A stretch of DNA of 52,431 nucleotides from Candidatus Hydrogenedentota bacterium (GTDB lineage: Bacteria > Hydrogenedentota > Hydrogenedentia > Hydrogenedentales > JAJRTN01). The notes beneath the pieces were generated by a model. It searched no databases. It was given only the letters and a program-made list of their open reading frames with translations, and was not told the origin of the DNA. Shown here piece after piece: positions 17,340 through 26,384 of the stretch. The translations under genes were made by a program, and so were the position numbers. Position 1 is the stretch's first letter, and every line of letters starts with the position of its first letter. Location of the stretch: NCBI GenBank assembly GCA_024278275.1, contig JAJRTN010000179.1, positions 1 through 52,431 on the forward strand, given 5' to 3'.

Positions 17340-18791
17340 ATGAAGCGGATTGTGGGGCCGATGGTTGTGGCGGTCTTCCTTGTTTTCGCGCTTTTCGGTG
17401 TCATGAACGGTATCGGGGCCCAGGAAAGGGGCGGGCTTTCCGTCAGTGCCGATGGGCATTACTTCAGCTACAGGGGGCGGGAGCTGCTGTTGGTCGGGGA
17501 CAGCGGCACGCAGTGCGTCATGCAGGATTTGAACATCGACTACCGCGCCTGGATCGACGACCTGGGCGAACGCGGGATCAACGCGGTACACATCTGGGCG
17601 TTTACGCCGCCCCGGCAGAAGAGCGATGGAAGCGTGGTCGAGAAACGCTATGGCTACGTCTATCCGGGCGCCACGCCCTGGAAGAGGAGGCCGGCCGGTT
17701 CACGCGCGGCGGACCAACTTCCCCAATGGGATCTGACCGCCTTCGACGAGGGCGCCGACCCGAACAAACATTACTGGCCCCGCCTGCGGGATTTGGCCGG
17801 GTACGCCAGGAAGAAGGGGATGTGCCTTGGCGTCACCCTCTTCTTCGGCTGGCCGAAACATGAAAAGGACTGGCGCTTTCATCCTTTCAACAAGGCCAAC
17901 GGAGGACACCTTGAAGACCGGCACGGCACGGTTGTCATTGAGACACCGGGGACCGAGGTGCTTGGCCGGGCGTGGTCCGATGGGTGGCCCGAGGCTCGAA
18001 AGACCCAATGGATTTGGGAGCGCTATGCCGACAAGATGGCGGCGGATCTTCTCCCTTTGGGCAATGTCTTTTTCGTCTACAAAGACGAGCGCTCCTACGA
18101 AGAGGGATCATGGCACGACAACATGGCTGATCACATGGTGGCCTTTCTCCGGCGTCGTGGCGCGGCCGTGGTGATCGATTGGGAGGCGCAGCGCGACGTG
18201 GTGGATGCCGTCATGGTGGCCCGGGAGGGAGCGGATAAGAACGCACGGGCCGTCGAGGCATTCAACAAACATCCGGCGCGGCCCGTGGTCCTTCTTGAAT
18301 CCACGCCCTACACCCTGGGGGATCCCGCCGTTCGTTGTTCCATGTGGACTTTTGCCGCGGGGGGCGGGCATTTCTTTTTTCACGACGACGAACGGCAGGG
18401 AACCCCCACCACGGGGATCATGGGCTATGACCCTCATGTGGAAGGCGGTGCAAAACCCCTTCAAACCTATGAATGGCTGGGACACCTGGGCCGCTTCTTT
18501 AACCGGCATGTGTCCCGGCTGAAGGGCATGACGCCCCGCAACGACCTGGTGAAGGAGGGCAAGGCCTATTGCCTGGCCCGGCCCGGCGAGGAATATGCGT
18601 GTTATCTCCCGGAAGGCGGCCGGCTCCTTCTCGACCTGTCCTTCCCCGCCGGCGCCCCTTTGGCGCGGTGGTACGATCCGCGAAAAGGTGTGTTCCTCGA
18701 GACAGCCGCCAACGCGGTGGCGACAGGCGGTCTTACACAATACACCGCGCCCGACAGCAAGGACTGGGCACTTCTCCTTCAGGCGCCGTAG
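17340..18791 (+). CDS. secreted glycosidase-like protein (DUF4038/collagen-binding-domain type)
   Basis: 483 residues with a signal peptide (VVAVFLVFALFGVMNGIGAQ). The core resembles the apiosidase-like DUF4038 barrel: LSVSADGHYFSYRGRELLLVGDSG at the first strand, GINAVHIWAFTPP, then KKGMCLGVTLFFGWP and a VFFVYKDERSY strand bearing Glu. The C-terminal 90 residues (LARWYDPRKG and DSKDWALLLQAP) look like the beta-sandwich called the putative collagen-binding domain, which often follows DUF4038. GGAGG lies six bases before the ATG at 17340. It probably attacks a polysaccharide outside the cell; the family call is by pattern memory. Confidence 0.75.
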   Translation: MKRIVGPMVVAVFLVFALFGVMNGIGAQERGGLSVSADGHYFSYRGRELLLVGDSGTQCVMQDLNIDYRAWIDDLGERGINAVHIWAFTPPRQKSDGSVVEKRYGYVYPGATPWKRRPAGSRAADQLPQWDLTAFDEGADPNKHYWPRLRDLAGYARKKGMCLGVTLFFGWPKHEKDWRFHPFNKANGGHLEDRHGTVVIETPGTEVLGRAWSDGWPEARKTQWIWERYADKMAADLLPLGNVFFVYKDERSYEEGSWHDNMADHMVAFLRRRGAAVVIDWEAQRDVVDAVMVAREGADKNARAVEAFNKHPARPVVLLESTPYTLGDPAVRCSMWTFAAGGGHFFFHDDERQGTPTTGIMGYDPHVEGGAKPLQTYEWLGHLGRFFNRHVSRLKGMTPRNDLVKEGKAYCLARPGEEYACYLPEGGRLLLDLSFPAGAPLARWYDPRKGVFLETAANAVATGGLTQYTAPDSKDWALLLQAP

Positions 18792-18843
18792 ACGTACGTG
18801 GTCTCTTCCGCGCTTTTGCCTCCCCGGTTCTCCCTGGGAATGC

Positions 18844-18868
18844 CCATGCGGGCGTCCTGCCCGCATGG
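18844..18868. repeat. REP-like hairpin, 10-bp stem, GTCCT loop
   Basis: Arms CCATGCGGGC and GCCCGCATGG are perfect complements around GTCCT. It sits 53 bases after the stop of the glycosidase-like gene. There is no T-run. The loop resembles those of the hairpins at 21430-21680, so it probably belongs to the same dispersed family. Confidence 0.6.
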
Positions 18869-19068
18869 ACACTGGACAACATCCGATTCCCGTCAACCCC
18901 CGCCTTTACCCCGCTTGGTGGCGCCTGGGGATAAGCACCCTCCCGACCGTCCTTGAAATAAACAGCACCGAAGGTACGTCATTTTGACGCATTGACGCAT
19001 CCGTGACTTGACGGGGGCCGGGGGTAAGCCGTAGGCTGTGGGGGTTGGTTCCCACATGTTGACCTCCG

Positions 19069-19101
19069 GGAAAGGCGTGTCTCGTGGCGGGACGCCTTTC
19101 C
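19069..19101 (+). promoter_or_regulatory. 5'-leader hairpin before the sialate O-acetylesterase gene
   Basis: Arms GGAAAGGCGT (19069-19078) and ACGCCTTTCC (19092-19101) are perfect complements with a 13-base loop. The hairpin ends 36 bases before the start codon, so it would lie in the mRNA leader. It may stabilise the message or gate translation. Confidence 0.4.
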
Positions 19102-19137
19102 GCAAACCGTTTCGTGCCAAAAAGGAGTTTGGATCCC

Positions 19138-21363
19138 ATGATGAGAATGAGACAGTTCGTGCGTCCGTGGATGGTGACTTGTGCCATGTTGCTGGCGCTG
19201 CCGTGCGCCTTCGCGGAAGGGCTGCGGTTGCCGTCCATCTTCGCCGATCACGCGGTGTTTCAGCAGAAGGCCGATGTGCCCATCTGGGGCTGGGGGACGC
19301 CGGGTGCGCAGGTTACGGTGACCTTCATGAAGCAGGAGCGTCACGCCACGGTAAATGAGAACGGCCGGTGGCGCGTGGACCTGAAACCCATGAAGGCGGG
19401 CGGCGGCCCCGGGGAGTTGACCGTAACGTCGGGCACGGAAAAGATCGTCCTGTCCGACATCCTCCTGGGCGAGGTGTGGCTGGCGTCGGGCCAGTCGAAC
19501 ATGCAGTTTTCCGTTAAGTCCCTGAATAACTGGGAACAGGCATTGGCGGACTCGGCGAATGACAACATTCGCTTCGCCATGATCTTTCGCGAGTTCAGCC
19601 CCAAGCCGCTGGAGGAATTCCGCGGTCTCACGCCGTGGGCCGCGTGCACCCCGGAGACACTGGCCACGTGCTGTAACAACGAGGGATTTTCGGCGGTGAG
19701 CTACTACTTCGCCAAGTACCTTCAAGAGGCATTGGGCGTGCCCGTGGGCGTTATCAATACCAGTTGGGGCGGCACGCGCATCGAGCCGTGGACGCCGCCG
19801 GAAGGCTTCGCGCAGGTACCGGCCCTGGCCGATATTGATGCGCTGATTCGCATGAACACCCCCACCAGCCCCGAGTTCCAGGATGCGCTCCGGCGGGCCA
19901 TCGGCGACGCGGAAACCTGGATCCCCGCGGCGAAACAGGCCCTGGCCGACGGTGCGTTCCCGCCGGCCCTTCCGAAAGTCGCCTCGGCCTCGGCGCTGAA
20001 CACGCATCAGTCGCCCACGACGCTCTACAACGCCATGGTGAATCCCCTGGTGCCCTATGCCAACCGGGGCTTCATCTGGTACCAGGGCGAGTCCAACCGG
20101 GGCGAGGGGATGCGGTACCGCGACAAGATGGAGGCGCTCATCAAAGGGTGGCGCACCCGTTGGCATCAAGACGACCTGGCCTGTTATTTCGTTCAGCTTG
20201 CGCCCTTCAATTATGGCAGCAAGCCCGAAGCCCTGCCGGAGATCTGGGAGGCCCAGTCGGCCACGCTGGCTCTTCCTCACACGGGCATGGCCGTCGTCAA
20301 CGATATTGGCAATGTCAAGGATATCCACCCGAGGAACAAGGACGATGTGGGCAAACGCCTGGCCCTGCTCGCCCTTAACAAGACCTACCGGAAGCGGGGG
20401 GTGGTCTGCGAAGGCCCCACCTTCGACCGCTTCAAAGTCCGGGGCAACGCCCTTACCGTGTACTTCAAGCACGCCAAGTCGCTCGCCACGCGGGACGGCG
20501 CGGCGCCCAACTGGTTCGCCATCTGCGGAGCGGACGGGGTTTACCATGACGCCACCGCCGTTATCCGGGGCACGCGCGTCATACTGACCGCGCCCGAAGT
20601 CGCAAAGCCGGTGGCGGTCCGCTTCGCGTGGAGCCACGTGGCGGAACCCAACCTGGTGAACGAGGCCGGGCTGCCCACGTCGGCCTTTCGCGCGGGCACC
20701 ATCCCCCTCGATGGCGCGCTGACGCAAAACGTGCCCGAAGCAAGGGGGATGAAACTGCTTTACGCGCTGGACCCGACCCGGGCCGGCGTTGCCGATGGCA
20801 AGGTGGTGTACACCGCGGACAATCGGGCGAATCTTTCCGGGAAGCCCATTGAGCGTGTGGGCTATTATCTGCAGTTGGTGGATAAAACGGGCGCGTCACG
20901 CTGGGTTTACACCGAGATGGATCCTTTTACCCGGAATGTGAATTACCTGGGGGTGCCCGTGGCGGAGTCGGGCTGCCGGTTTCAGCAGGAAGTGACCAAC
21001 CTCTGGGTCAAGTCCAACGTGGAGGGGCTGCCCACCGGTACACGCGCCCATGGCGCCATCGAGTCGTGGAGCTGCAACTACGGCCCGCAGCAGGCCAAAG
21101 GCTATGCCGGCGCCAGCAACGACCTTTTCGATTTTGATGACACCATGGCGCCGCAGGTGGCCAATGGCTATGGTTGTCTGCAGATTCACGACCTGGCGGC
21201 AGGGGTCACGCTGTTGGCCTACAATAACCATCGTGCCGGTTCCGATGCCGATGTGGGCATCGGCAACAACCCGGGTGATCAACCCGACTGGACCTTTTCA
21301 GCCACGGCGAAGGATTATGCCTCCGGGAAGTTGTTGGTCCTGGTGAAGGTGGCGGGCAAATGA
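19138..21363 (+). CDS. secreted sialate O-acetylesterase-like SGNH protein
   Basis: About 741 residues with a signal peptide (MVTCAMLLALPCAFAEG). An N-terminal beta domain starts LRLPSIFADHAVFQQKADVPIWGWG, typical of bacterial 9-O-acetylesterases. The SGNH core has SGQSNMQF with Ser120, GFIWYQGESN near 313 and DIHPRNK with Asp395 and His397. A C-terminal beta-rich domain of about 150 residues follows the esterase. It removes O-acetyl groups from sialic acid or from plant/algal polysaccharides. AAGGAG lies 10 bases before the ATG at 19138, with a second ATG directly after it. Confidence 0.9.
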   Translation: MMRMRQFVRPWMVTCAMLLALPCAFAEGLRLPSIFADHAVFQQKADVPIWGWGTPGAQVTVTFMKQERHATVNENGRWRVDLKPMKAGGGPGELTVTSGTEKIVLSDILLGEVWLASGQSNMQFSVKSLNNWEQALADSANDNIRFAMIFREFSPKPLEEFRGLTPWAACTPETLATCCNNEGFSAVSYYFAKYLQEALGVPVGVINTSWGGTRIEPWTPPEGFAQVPALADIDALIRMNTPTSPEFQDALRRAIGDAETWIPAAKQALADGAFPPALPKVASASALNTHQSPTTLYNAMVNPLVPYANRGFIWYQGESNRGEGMRYRDKMEALIKGWRTRWHQDDLACYFVQLAPFNYGSKPEALPEIWEAQSATLALPHTGMAVVNDIGNVKDIHPRNKDDVGKRLALLALNKTYRKRGVVCEGPTFDRFKVRGNALTVYFKHAKSLATRDGAAPNWFAICGADGVYHDATAVIRGTRVILTAPEVAKPVAVRFAWSHVAEPNLVNEAGLPTSAFRAGTIPLDGALTQNVPEARGMKLLYALDPTRAGVADGKVVYTADNRANLSGKPIERVGYYLQLVDKTGASRWVYTEMDPFTRNVNYLGVPVAESGCRFQQEVTNLWVKSNVEGLPTGTRAHGAIESWSCNYGPQQAKGYAGASNDLFDFDDTMAPQVANGYGCLQIHDLAAGVTLLAYNNHRAGSDADVGIGNNPGDQPDWTFSATAKDYASGKLLVLVKVAGK

Positions 21364-21429
21364 GATTCGCTTTCCTTTACGAGCAAGCGTTCACGGCGTA
21401 ATCCGCCACCTGTTCATTCTCTTTTTTCT

Positions 21430-21455
21430 CGTTCCCATGGTCCTCCATGGGAACG
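21430..21455. repeat. hairpin repeat type 1, copy a
   Basis: Perfect 11-bp stem (CGTTCCCATGG and CCATGGGAACG) around a TCCT loop, followed by CGTGTC. It is related to the copy at 21659-21680, whose stem differs by a paired change. Confidence 0.75.
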
Positions 21456-21466
21456 CGTGTCAATCC

Positions 21467-21491
21467 GGTAGGGTCGCGCTCCCGCGCGACC
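21467..21491. repeat. hairpin repeat type 2, copy a
   Basis: GGTAG is followed by an 8-bp stem, arms GGTCGCGC and GCGCGACC, around a TCCC loop. The copy at 21557-21581 is the same unit inverted, with four base pairs changed on both arms. Confidence 0.75.
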
Positions 21492-21556
21492 GTTGGCGTC
21501 AGGTGTTTTGTGTCTGGCAAGAGGTCCATTTTGCGGGTTGTTTACGCCCGGTCAAC

Positions 21557-21581
21557 GGACAAGCGGGAGCTTGTCCCTACC
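21557..21581. repeat. hairpin repeat type 2, copy b (inverted)
   Basis: Arms GGACAAGC and GCTTGTCC around GGGA, followed by CTACC. Read on the minus strand it is GGTAG, stem, TCCC loop, stem: the same layout as the copy at 21467, with compensating substitutions in the stem. Confidence 0.75.
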
Positions 21582-21658
21582 ACATTGTTTGCCTGTTCCG
21601 ACCGTCCCCGGTCGCATCGGCCTTCGCGAGATGCCGCCGGGGACGGCGACCCGTCGCA

Positions 21659-21680
21659 TTCCCACGGGGGACCGTGGGAA
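21659..21680. repeat. hairpin repeat type 1, copy b
   Basis: Arms TTCCCACGG and CCGTGGGAA around GGGA, followed by CGAGTGTC. Compared with the copy at 21430 a T-A pair has become C-G on both arms, and the loop is in the other orientation. Confidence 0.7.
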
Positions 21681-21773
21681 CGAGTGTCGTGAGACGCGAG
21701 AAGCCGGACCGGTTTCCGGGCGGCACCCACGGTGCGGTACAATGGGCGCTTACGTTGGATGGAGGTCACCTGA

Positions 21774-23219
21774 ATGAAGCGAGCACTTCTCATGGCATCA
21801 ATGCTGCTGATTCCCCGCCTGTTGATAGCGCAGGAACTGGATGTGGACGGCCTGTTGGGCCAGGACTGGTATGGCCTGTACTTCAACGGGAAGAAGGCGG
21901 GCTACGCCGTCACCACGCTGGAAAAGGATGACGAGGGCAACGTCACGTCCCGGGAAGATTGCTCGTTCCGCATCAACATGGTGGGGGTTCCCCAGGAGAT
22001 GGAGCTCCATGTGGCCCGTGTCTACGGGCCGGGAGGGGGCTTGAAGTCCATTACTTACGACGTGAGCGATACGCATATCGAGGCCACCGTGCGGGGGGAG
22101 AAGCTGATCCTGGTAACGACCGTGGCCGGCCAGACGCAAACGGAGGAGGTGCCCAAACCGGATGAGTCCCTGGCGGACGCCGTCGAGCATGCCCAGTGGG
22201 TGAAGGGCAAGCCCGCCGAGGGCGATACGATGACCTTTGTTGAATACGACCCGCTCAATCGCACGGAGATCACCGGGCACAGTACTATCGTGGGCATGGA
22301 GGACCGGGTGCTCGACGGGGTGATAACGCGCGTTTACCGCATCGAGACCCGTTTCGACATCATGAACCTCACCAAGGTGAGCTATGTCACCCAGGACGGC
22401 ACCACGCTGGAGGATGTGGTTTCCGGCGTGCTCACCATGCGGCTCGAACCCGAAGACGTGGCCAAGGACGTGAACTACTCCAACGACACTATTGTGTCGA
22501 ACGCCGCCCTTATCGATGCGCCCATCCAGGATGCCCGGACTCGGCCCACCCTGCGTCTCGCCCTGCGTGGTCCCATGGATGACATGCACCGTTTCAATGA
22601 CGGCCGTCAAACCATGCGGGAGACGGACCAGGGGTATGTCCTTTTCGAGAGCAGGCGGCGGAAAGCTGACACGATCCAGCACGCCACGCTGCCGGTCAAG
22701 GACCCCGAGCTGCTTCAGTGGGTCAAGCCGACCGTGCTTGTGCAGAGCGACAACGAGAAAATTGTCGCCAAGGCCCGGGAAATCGTGGGCGACGAGACCG
22801 ATCCCGTGAAGATGTCGCGCTTGCTCTGTAACTGGGTGTACGACCATATGCACACCGCCTTCTCGGCGCGTCTGAGCAACTCCCTCGAAGTCCTCAACAG
22901 CCTGGAAGGCGATTGTACCGAGTACAGCACCCTCTTCATTGGCCTCGTGCGGTCGCTGGGCATCCCGGCACGCGAAGTGGGCGGTCTTATCTATGTGGGC
23001 ACCACGCCCGGCTTTTATTACCACCAATGGGCCAAGGTGTGGGTGGGCGAATGGATCGACGTGGATCCCACCTTCAACCAGCCCCTCGTGGACGTGACCC
23101 ACATCAAGCTTGTCGAGGGCGACCAGTTGCAGATGGCCAAGCTCATCCCCATCATTGGCAAGCTGAAGGTCGAGGTACTCCCCGATGAACCGTCGCCCGG
23201 CGCGGCGGACACCCCATAG
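21774..23219 (+). CDS. exported transglutaminase-like protein
   Basis: 481 residues with a signal peptide (MASMLLIPRLLIAQE). The C-terminal part is a transglutaminase-like papain fold with a complete Cys-His-Asp triad: Cys381 in EGDCTEYSTLF, His417 in YYHQWAKVW and Asp431 in WIDVDPTF. The N-terminal 300 residues are beta-rich (DWYGLYFNGKKAGYAV). Such proteins act as proteases or amidases in the envelope, or are non-catalytic scaffolds. It is 12 bases upstream of the YdbH-like gene, so it may be a functional partner of that envelope system. Confidence 0.88.
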   Translation: MKRALLMASMLLIPRLLIAQELDVDGLLGQDWYGLYFNGKKAGYAVTTLEKDDEGNVTSREDCSFRINMVGVPQEMELHVARVYGPGGGLKSITYDVSDTHIEATVRGEKLILVTTVAGQTQTEEVPKPDESLADAVEHAQWVKGKPAEGDTMTFVEYDPLNRTEITGHSTIVGMEDRVLDGVITRVYRIETRFDIMNLTKVSYVTQDGTTLEDVVSGVLTMRLEPEDVAKDVNYSNDTIVSNAALIDAPIQDARTRPTLRLALRGPMDDMHRFNDGRQTMRETDQGYVLFESRRRKADTIQHATLPVKDPELLQWVKPTVLVQSDNEKIVAKAREIVGDETDPVKMSRLLCNWVYDHMHTAFSARLSNSLEVLNSLEGDCTEYSTLFIGLVRSLGIPAREVGGLIYVGTTPGFYYHQWAKVWVGEWIDVDPTFNQPLVDVTHIKLVEGDQLQMAKLIPIIGKLKVEVLPDEPSPGAADTP

Positions 23220-23231
23220 GAATCAGGCGGC

Positions 23232-26159
23232 ATGGACGGCGATGAAACGTCCTCGAAGCCATCCCGGTGGCGTCGGCGGTTAGGGCGCGCGCTCTGGATG
23301 GGCGCGGCGTGCGCCGTGGTGATGCTCGTCCTGCTCCAGGCCGAAGCCCTGCAGCGGTGGGCCTTCCGTGCCGGGATTAAGACAGCCCTCGGGGCCGAAG
23401 CGGTGGTGCGCGGTATCGCCTTTCCCGACTTCGGCGTGCTTCGTGTGGGTGAACTGACCCTGGGCGACCCCGGCATGCCGCCCGTGGTACGCCTCTCCGG
23501 CCTTTCCATTGAATATACGCCGCGGGGCACGGACGGGCGCTACCTGAAGCGCGTGTCCGTGGACGACCTGTCGCTGACCCTGGACGAAAGGCGGCCGGGC
23601 CAAAGGAACTACGCTTTCCTGCAACGCCTGACGAAGGGGCCGGCATCCAACGGTGATTCCATGCGTTTCACCCCGCCCGAGATCGATATCAGGACCCTTT
23701 CAATCCAGGTCCGGCGTGCCGACTGGTCCGTTCGGGGCGCGGGACTTTCCCTCAATGCCACGGTGTCCGCCATGGATCACCTGTCTTTCGTGTTGAAGAG
23801 CGACCACCTCGACGCGGAATGGACCACGGCCATGCTTCCGGAGCCGGTCTCGTCGACGGGAGCCGTGGAACTGCTTGGCGAACGAACGTCCCGGGGCATG
23901 GACCTGCACGCCGCCCTGCGCCTGCCGGAGGTGGGCCGATTCGATGGCGACGCCCATCTTGGCATGGGACCGGCCGGGCTCGACTTCGAATTAAGCGCGG
24001 TGGACACGGAACTGGCCGAGTCCTTCATCGCCGCGCTCGCCAGTGATCGGCTTGGCACGCCGCTTCGCTTCGAAACCCTCCGCATACCCGGCATCGAATT
24101 GTCCGGGCGCTATGGGCCAAGTGGAATCACCCTGAACACGGCCGAGTTCAACGCGGACGTGGAGGGCCTGCGCGTGGGTGAGGACGAAGCATTGCTCTAC
24201 GCGGGGCGGCTGGGAATCGAAGGCCGCCGCGCCGAGGAAGACCCGGCGGCCATGGACTTCGTGCTTACCCTGGCCGACGGACAGCAGGCGCGTCTCCGTG
24301 CCCGTTTCGCCGGAGGAAGGCCCCCGCTGCAAGCCCGCGTGGATGGCTGGTCACGGGAGGCCCTCATGGCCGCGATGCCGGAGGCATGGCGCGACACCAT
24401 CGTTCCGTGGCTTGGCGGCATCAGGGGGCTTGATGCCGACCTGACCGCGGATCCGGGGGGCGTAGAGGGCCGGGTCATCCTCCGTTGGAATCTTCCCGGC
24501 GAGGCCGCGCCGACAATGGAAGGTACGTGGTCCATGGCGTCTGGTGAAGGCCGCCTTGTGGCACAGGGACTTGATCTCTCCCTCTCGCGGTCCCCCGGAA
24601 AACCGCCCAGGGTCCGAATTGTCCTGGAGGCCTTGCCCGTGGCCCGGTGGTACCAGGGTTTGACCGGGGTTCCCATGCCGGGCGATCTCCAGGGCCTTGT
24701 CACGGGCGAGGCCGTGGCCACGCGAAAGCAGGATGGCGCCTATGCTTTCCGGTCTGCCCTGAGCACGGAGGTCCTGCATGCCATGGGCGCCGACCTTCCC
24801 GCCGGCACCACGCTCACCATGACTTTGGCGTCCACGGCATCGAGTGACCTGCGCCACTGGCAAGGCAACACGGCCACCGCGAAACTGGCCGATGCGGCCA
24901 CCCTGTTCCTGGCGGAAACGTACCTGACCACAAGCCCCCTTCGTCTTACTTCCCAGGTGTCCGCCACCGCCGACCTGCCCGCCTTGGGCACGCTCCTGAA
25001 CCAGGGCGAATGGCGTGGTGAAGCCAAACTGGATGGGAAGCTCACCCTGGCGGAGGGCGTGCTCTCGGGGCCGATCACGGTGATGGGAGAAACCCTGGGC
25101 TACGGGGACTACTTCACGCCTTACGGTGAAGCGATTTCCCTCCGGGCAGACGTGCGCTACCACCTGGCCCAGGGGACCGCCGGGGCGAGCGATGTCCGTC
25201 TGCAACTTGGCGAGGGCACCCGTGCCACGGTGAAGCGTCTGCGCTACCTTGACGGAACGGTAAAACTCGACACGCCGGCCCTGGAGACGGACCTCCAGCC
25301 CGCCGTGTCCAAAGGTTATCTTGACCGGGTAGACGGTCACGCCACCCTCGACATGGATCAACTGGTGGTTTCATCCGGCAGTCTGACGGGAAAAGGTATC
25401 CTGCGCGCCACCATTGCCCGCGCTGTGCTGCCCGGCGGCGTGGCCGTCATCGAAGGGGGGGACGTGAAGGCTGACCTCAGCCTGGCGAATGCCCTCAACG
25501 CCACGGGAAGCCTGGGCTTGGATGCCCTGCTGGCCGGCGGCCTTACGGTGCGCCGGATCACCGCCAAGGCAACGGCAGAAGAGAATGTGCTCCATCTCCG
25601 CGACATCAAGGGAAAGGCCGCGGGAGGAACGATACAAGGGAACATAACCGTCCCGCTTTTGGAGCCGGCCCCGTCCATTACCGTGGATATGACCGTTGAA
25701 GACGCCGATTTGGCGGCCCTTTGTGACGAGTTGGACCTGACCGATGTGCGGCTTACGGGCAAGGCCCGGGGAGAAATACACCTCGAGTACGCCTCGGACG
25801 GTCTGCGCGCCCTTGACGCCGACTTGTCCTGCACGAAAGACTTCACGGTTAACCGTGATCTCATCGAGCGGGCCCTGTTGGCCCAGTTCGTGCAGGACGC
25901 CATCGGCAAGGGTCTTACCCGGCGCGCCCGGCGCATCATCGGCGACGCGCCCCAACGCCCCTTCGATTCCGCCACCGCCACCCTCCGCTACGATGCCGAT
26001 ACCCGGCGCATGGTGGGCACGCTGACATTGAAAAGCCGGCTGCTCGACCTGCCCATCGAGGTCCGGGTCGACCTGGAGGCCATCCTGGAGGTGCTGCGGC
26101 TCAAGCAACGGGGTTTACTCGGTGAATTTGGCGATTCCGCCATGGACGGGGTAGAATAA
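23232..26159 (+). CDS. YdbH/AsmA-like intermembrane lipid-transfer protein
   Basis: 975 residues. A single membrane helix lies at about 20-37 (WMGAACAVVMLVLLQAEAL) after an Arg-rich cytoplasmic start; the rest is one long beta-strand-rich chain, as in AsmA-like proteins that form a groove bridging inner and outer membrane. The C-terminal DUF-like end (ALDADLSCTKDFTVNRDLIE, RRIIGDAPQRPFDSA, TLTLKSRLLDLPIEV) resembles YdbH-type ends. The next gene encodes a YnbE/YdbL-like lipoprotein, the same pairing as E. coli ydbH-ynbE-ydbL, which supports YdbH over TamB or YhdP. Predicted role: phospholipid transport to the outer membrane. Identification rests on architecture and neighbour, not alignment. 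Confidence 0.78.
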   Translation: MDGDETSSKPSRWRRRLGRALWMGAACAVVMLVLLQAEALQRWAFRAGIKTALGAEAVVRGIAFPDFGVLRVGELTLGDPGMPPVVRLSGLSIEYTPRGTDGRYLKRVSVDDLSLTLDERRPGQRNYAFLQRLTKGPASNGDSMRFTPPEIDIRTLSIQVRRADWSVRGAGLSLNATVSAMDHLSFVLKSDHLDAEWTTAMLPEPVSSTGAVELLGERTSRGMDLHAALRLPEVGRFDGDAHLGMGPAGLDFELSAVDTELAESFIAALASDRLGTPLRFETLRIPGIELSGRYGPSGITLNTAEFNADVEGLRVGEDEALLYAGRLGIEGRRAEEDPAAMDFVLTLADGQQARLRARFAGGRPPLQARVDGWSREALMAAMPEAWRDTIVPWLGGIRGLDADLTADPGGVEGRVILRWNLPGEAAPTMEGTWSMASGEGRLVAQGLDLSLSRSPGKPPRVRIVLEALPVARWYQGLTGVPMPGDLQGLVTGEAVATRKQDGAYAFRSALSTEVLHAMGADLPAGTTLTMTLASTASSDLRHWQGNTATAKLADAATLFLAETYLTTSPLRLTSQVSATADLPALGTLLNQGEWRGEAKLDGKLTLAEGVLSGPITVMGETLGYGDYFTPYGEAISLRADVRYHLAQGTAGASDVRLQLGEGTRATVKRLRYLDGTVKLDTPALETDLQPAVSKGYLDRVDGHATLDMDQLVVSSGSLTGKGILRATIARAVLPGGVAVIEGGDVKADLSLANALNATGSLGLDALLAGGLTVRRITAKATAEENVLHLRDIKGKAAGGTIQGNITVPLLEPAPSITVDMTVEDADLAALCDELDLTDVRLTGKARGEIHLEYASDGLRALDADLSCTKDFTVNRDLIERALLAQFVQDAIGKGLTRRARRIIGDAPQRPFDSATATLRYDADTRRMVGTLTLKSRLLDLPIEVRVDLEAILEVLRLKQRGLLGEFGDSAMDGVE

Positions 26160-26384
26160 CGTGAACAAACGGGGCGATAGTTGCGTCCATATAGGTGGTT
26201 ATCGGGAAACCATCCGGCGAGGCTCCCGGACCGCGCACGCATACGTTCGAGATGGCATGAGGCCGGCGTGGCTGACAGGGTGTCTCGAACGTGTTGGTAA
26301 GTATCTGGAGCTATCTGCTTTTGCTATTCGTTCCGGGCAGCACGTAGCGGTGCTGAGTTCCCCGAAATGCTGAAGGAGCTTCCC

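Larger units (their letters stand above)
18792..19137. other. intergenic region with hairpins and short direct repeats
   Basis: 346 bases without a gene. It contains a strong hairpin at 18844-18868 (listed separately), a tandem pair of TGACGCAT words at about 18984-18999 and a hairpin at 19069-19101 just before the sialate esterase gene. A promoter for that gene is expected here but no confident -35/-10 pair was seen. Confidence 0.5.
21364..21773. other. 410-base intergenic array of hairpin repeats
   Basis: No gene fits here. The stretch is a mosaic of at least four hairpins of two related types, listed separately at 21430, 21467, 21557 and 21659. The promoter of the operon starting at 21774 should lie in the last 90 bases. 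Confidence 0.6.

Noticed and set aside
21437-21931. Several plus-strand frames across the hairpin array
   Set aside because: They are translations of inverted repeats and overlap the real start of the transglutaminase-like gene.
26161-26373. 70-codon frame between the YdbH-like and YnbE-YdbL-like genes
   Set aside because: No ribosome-binding site and no protein-like pattern; the region is probably an untranslated spacer.
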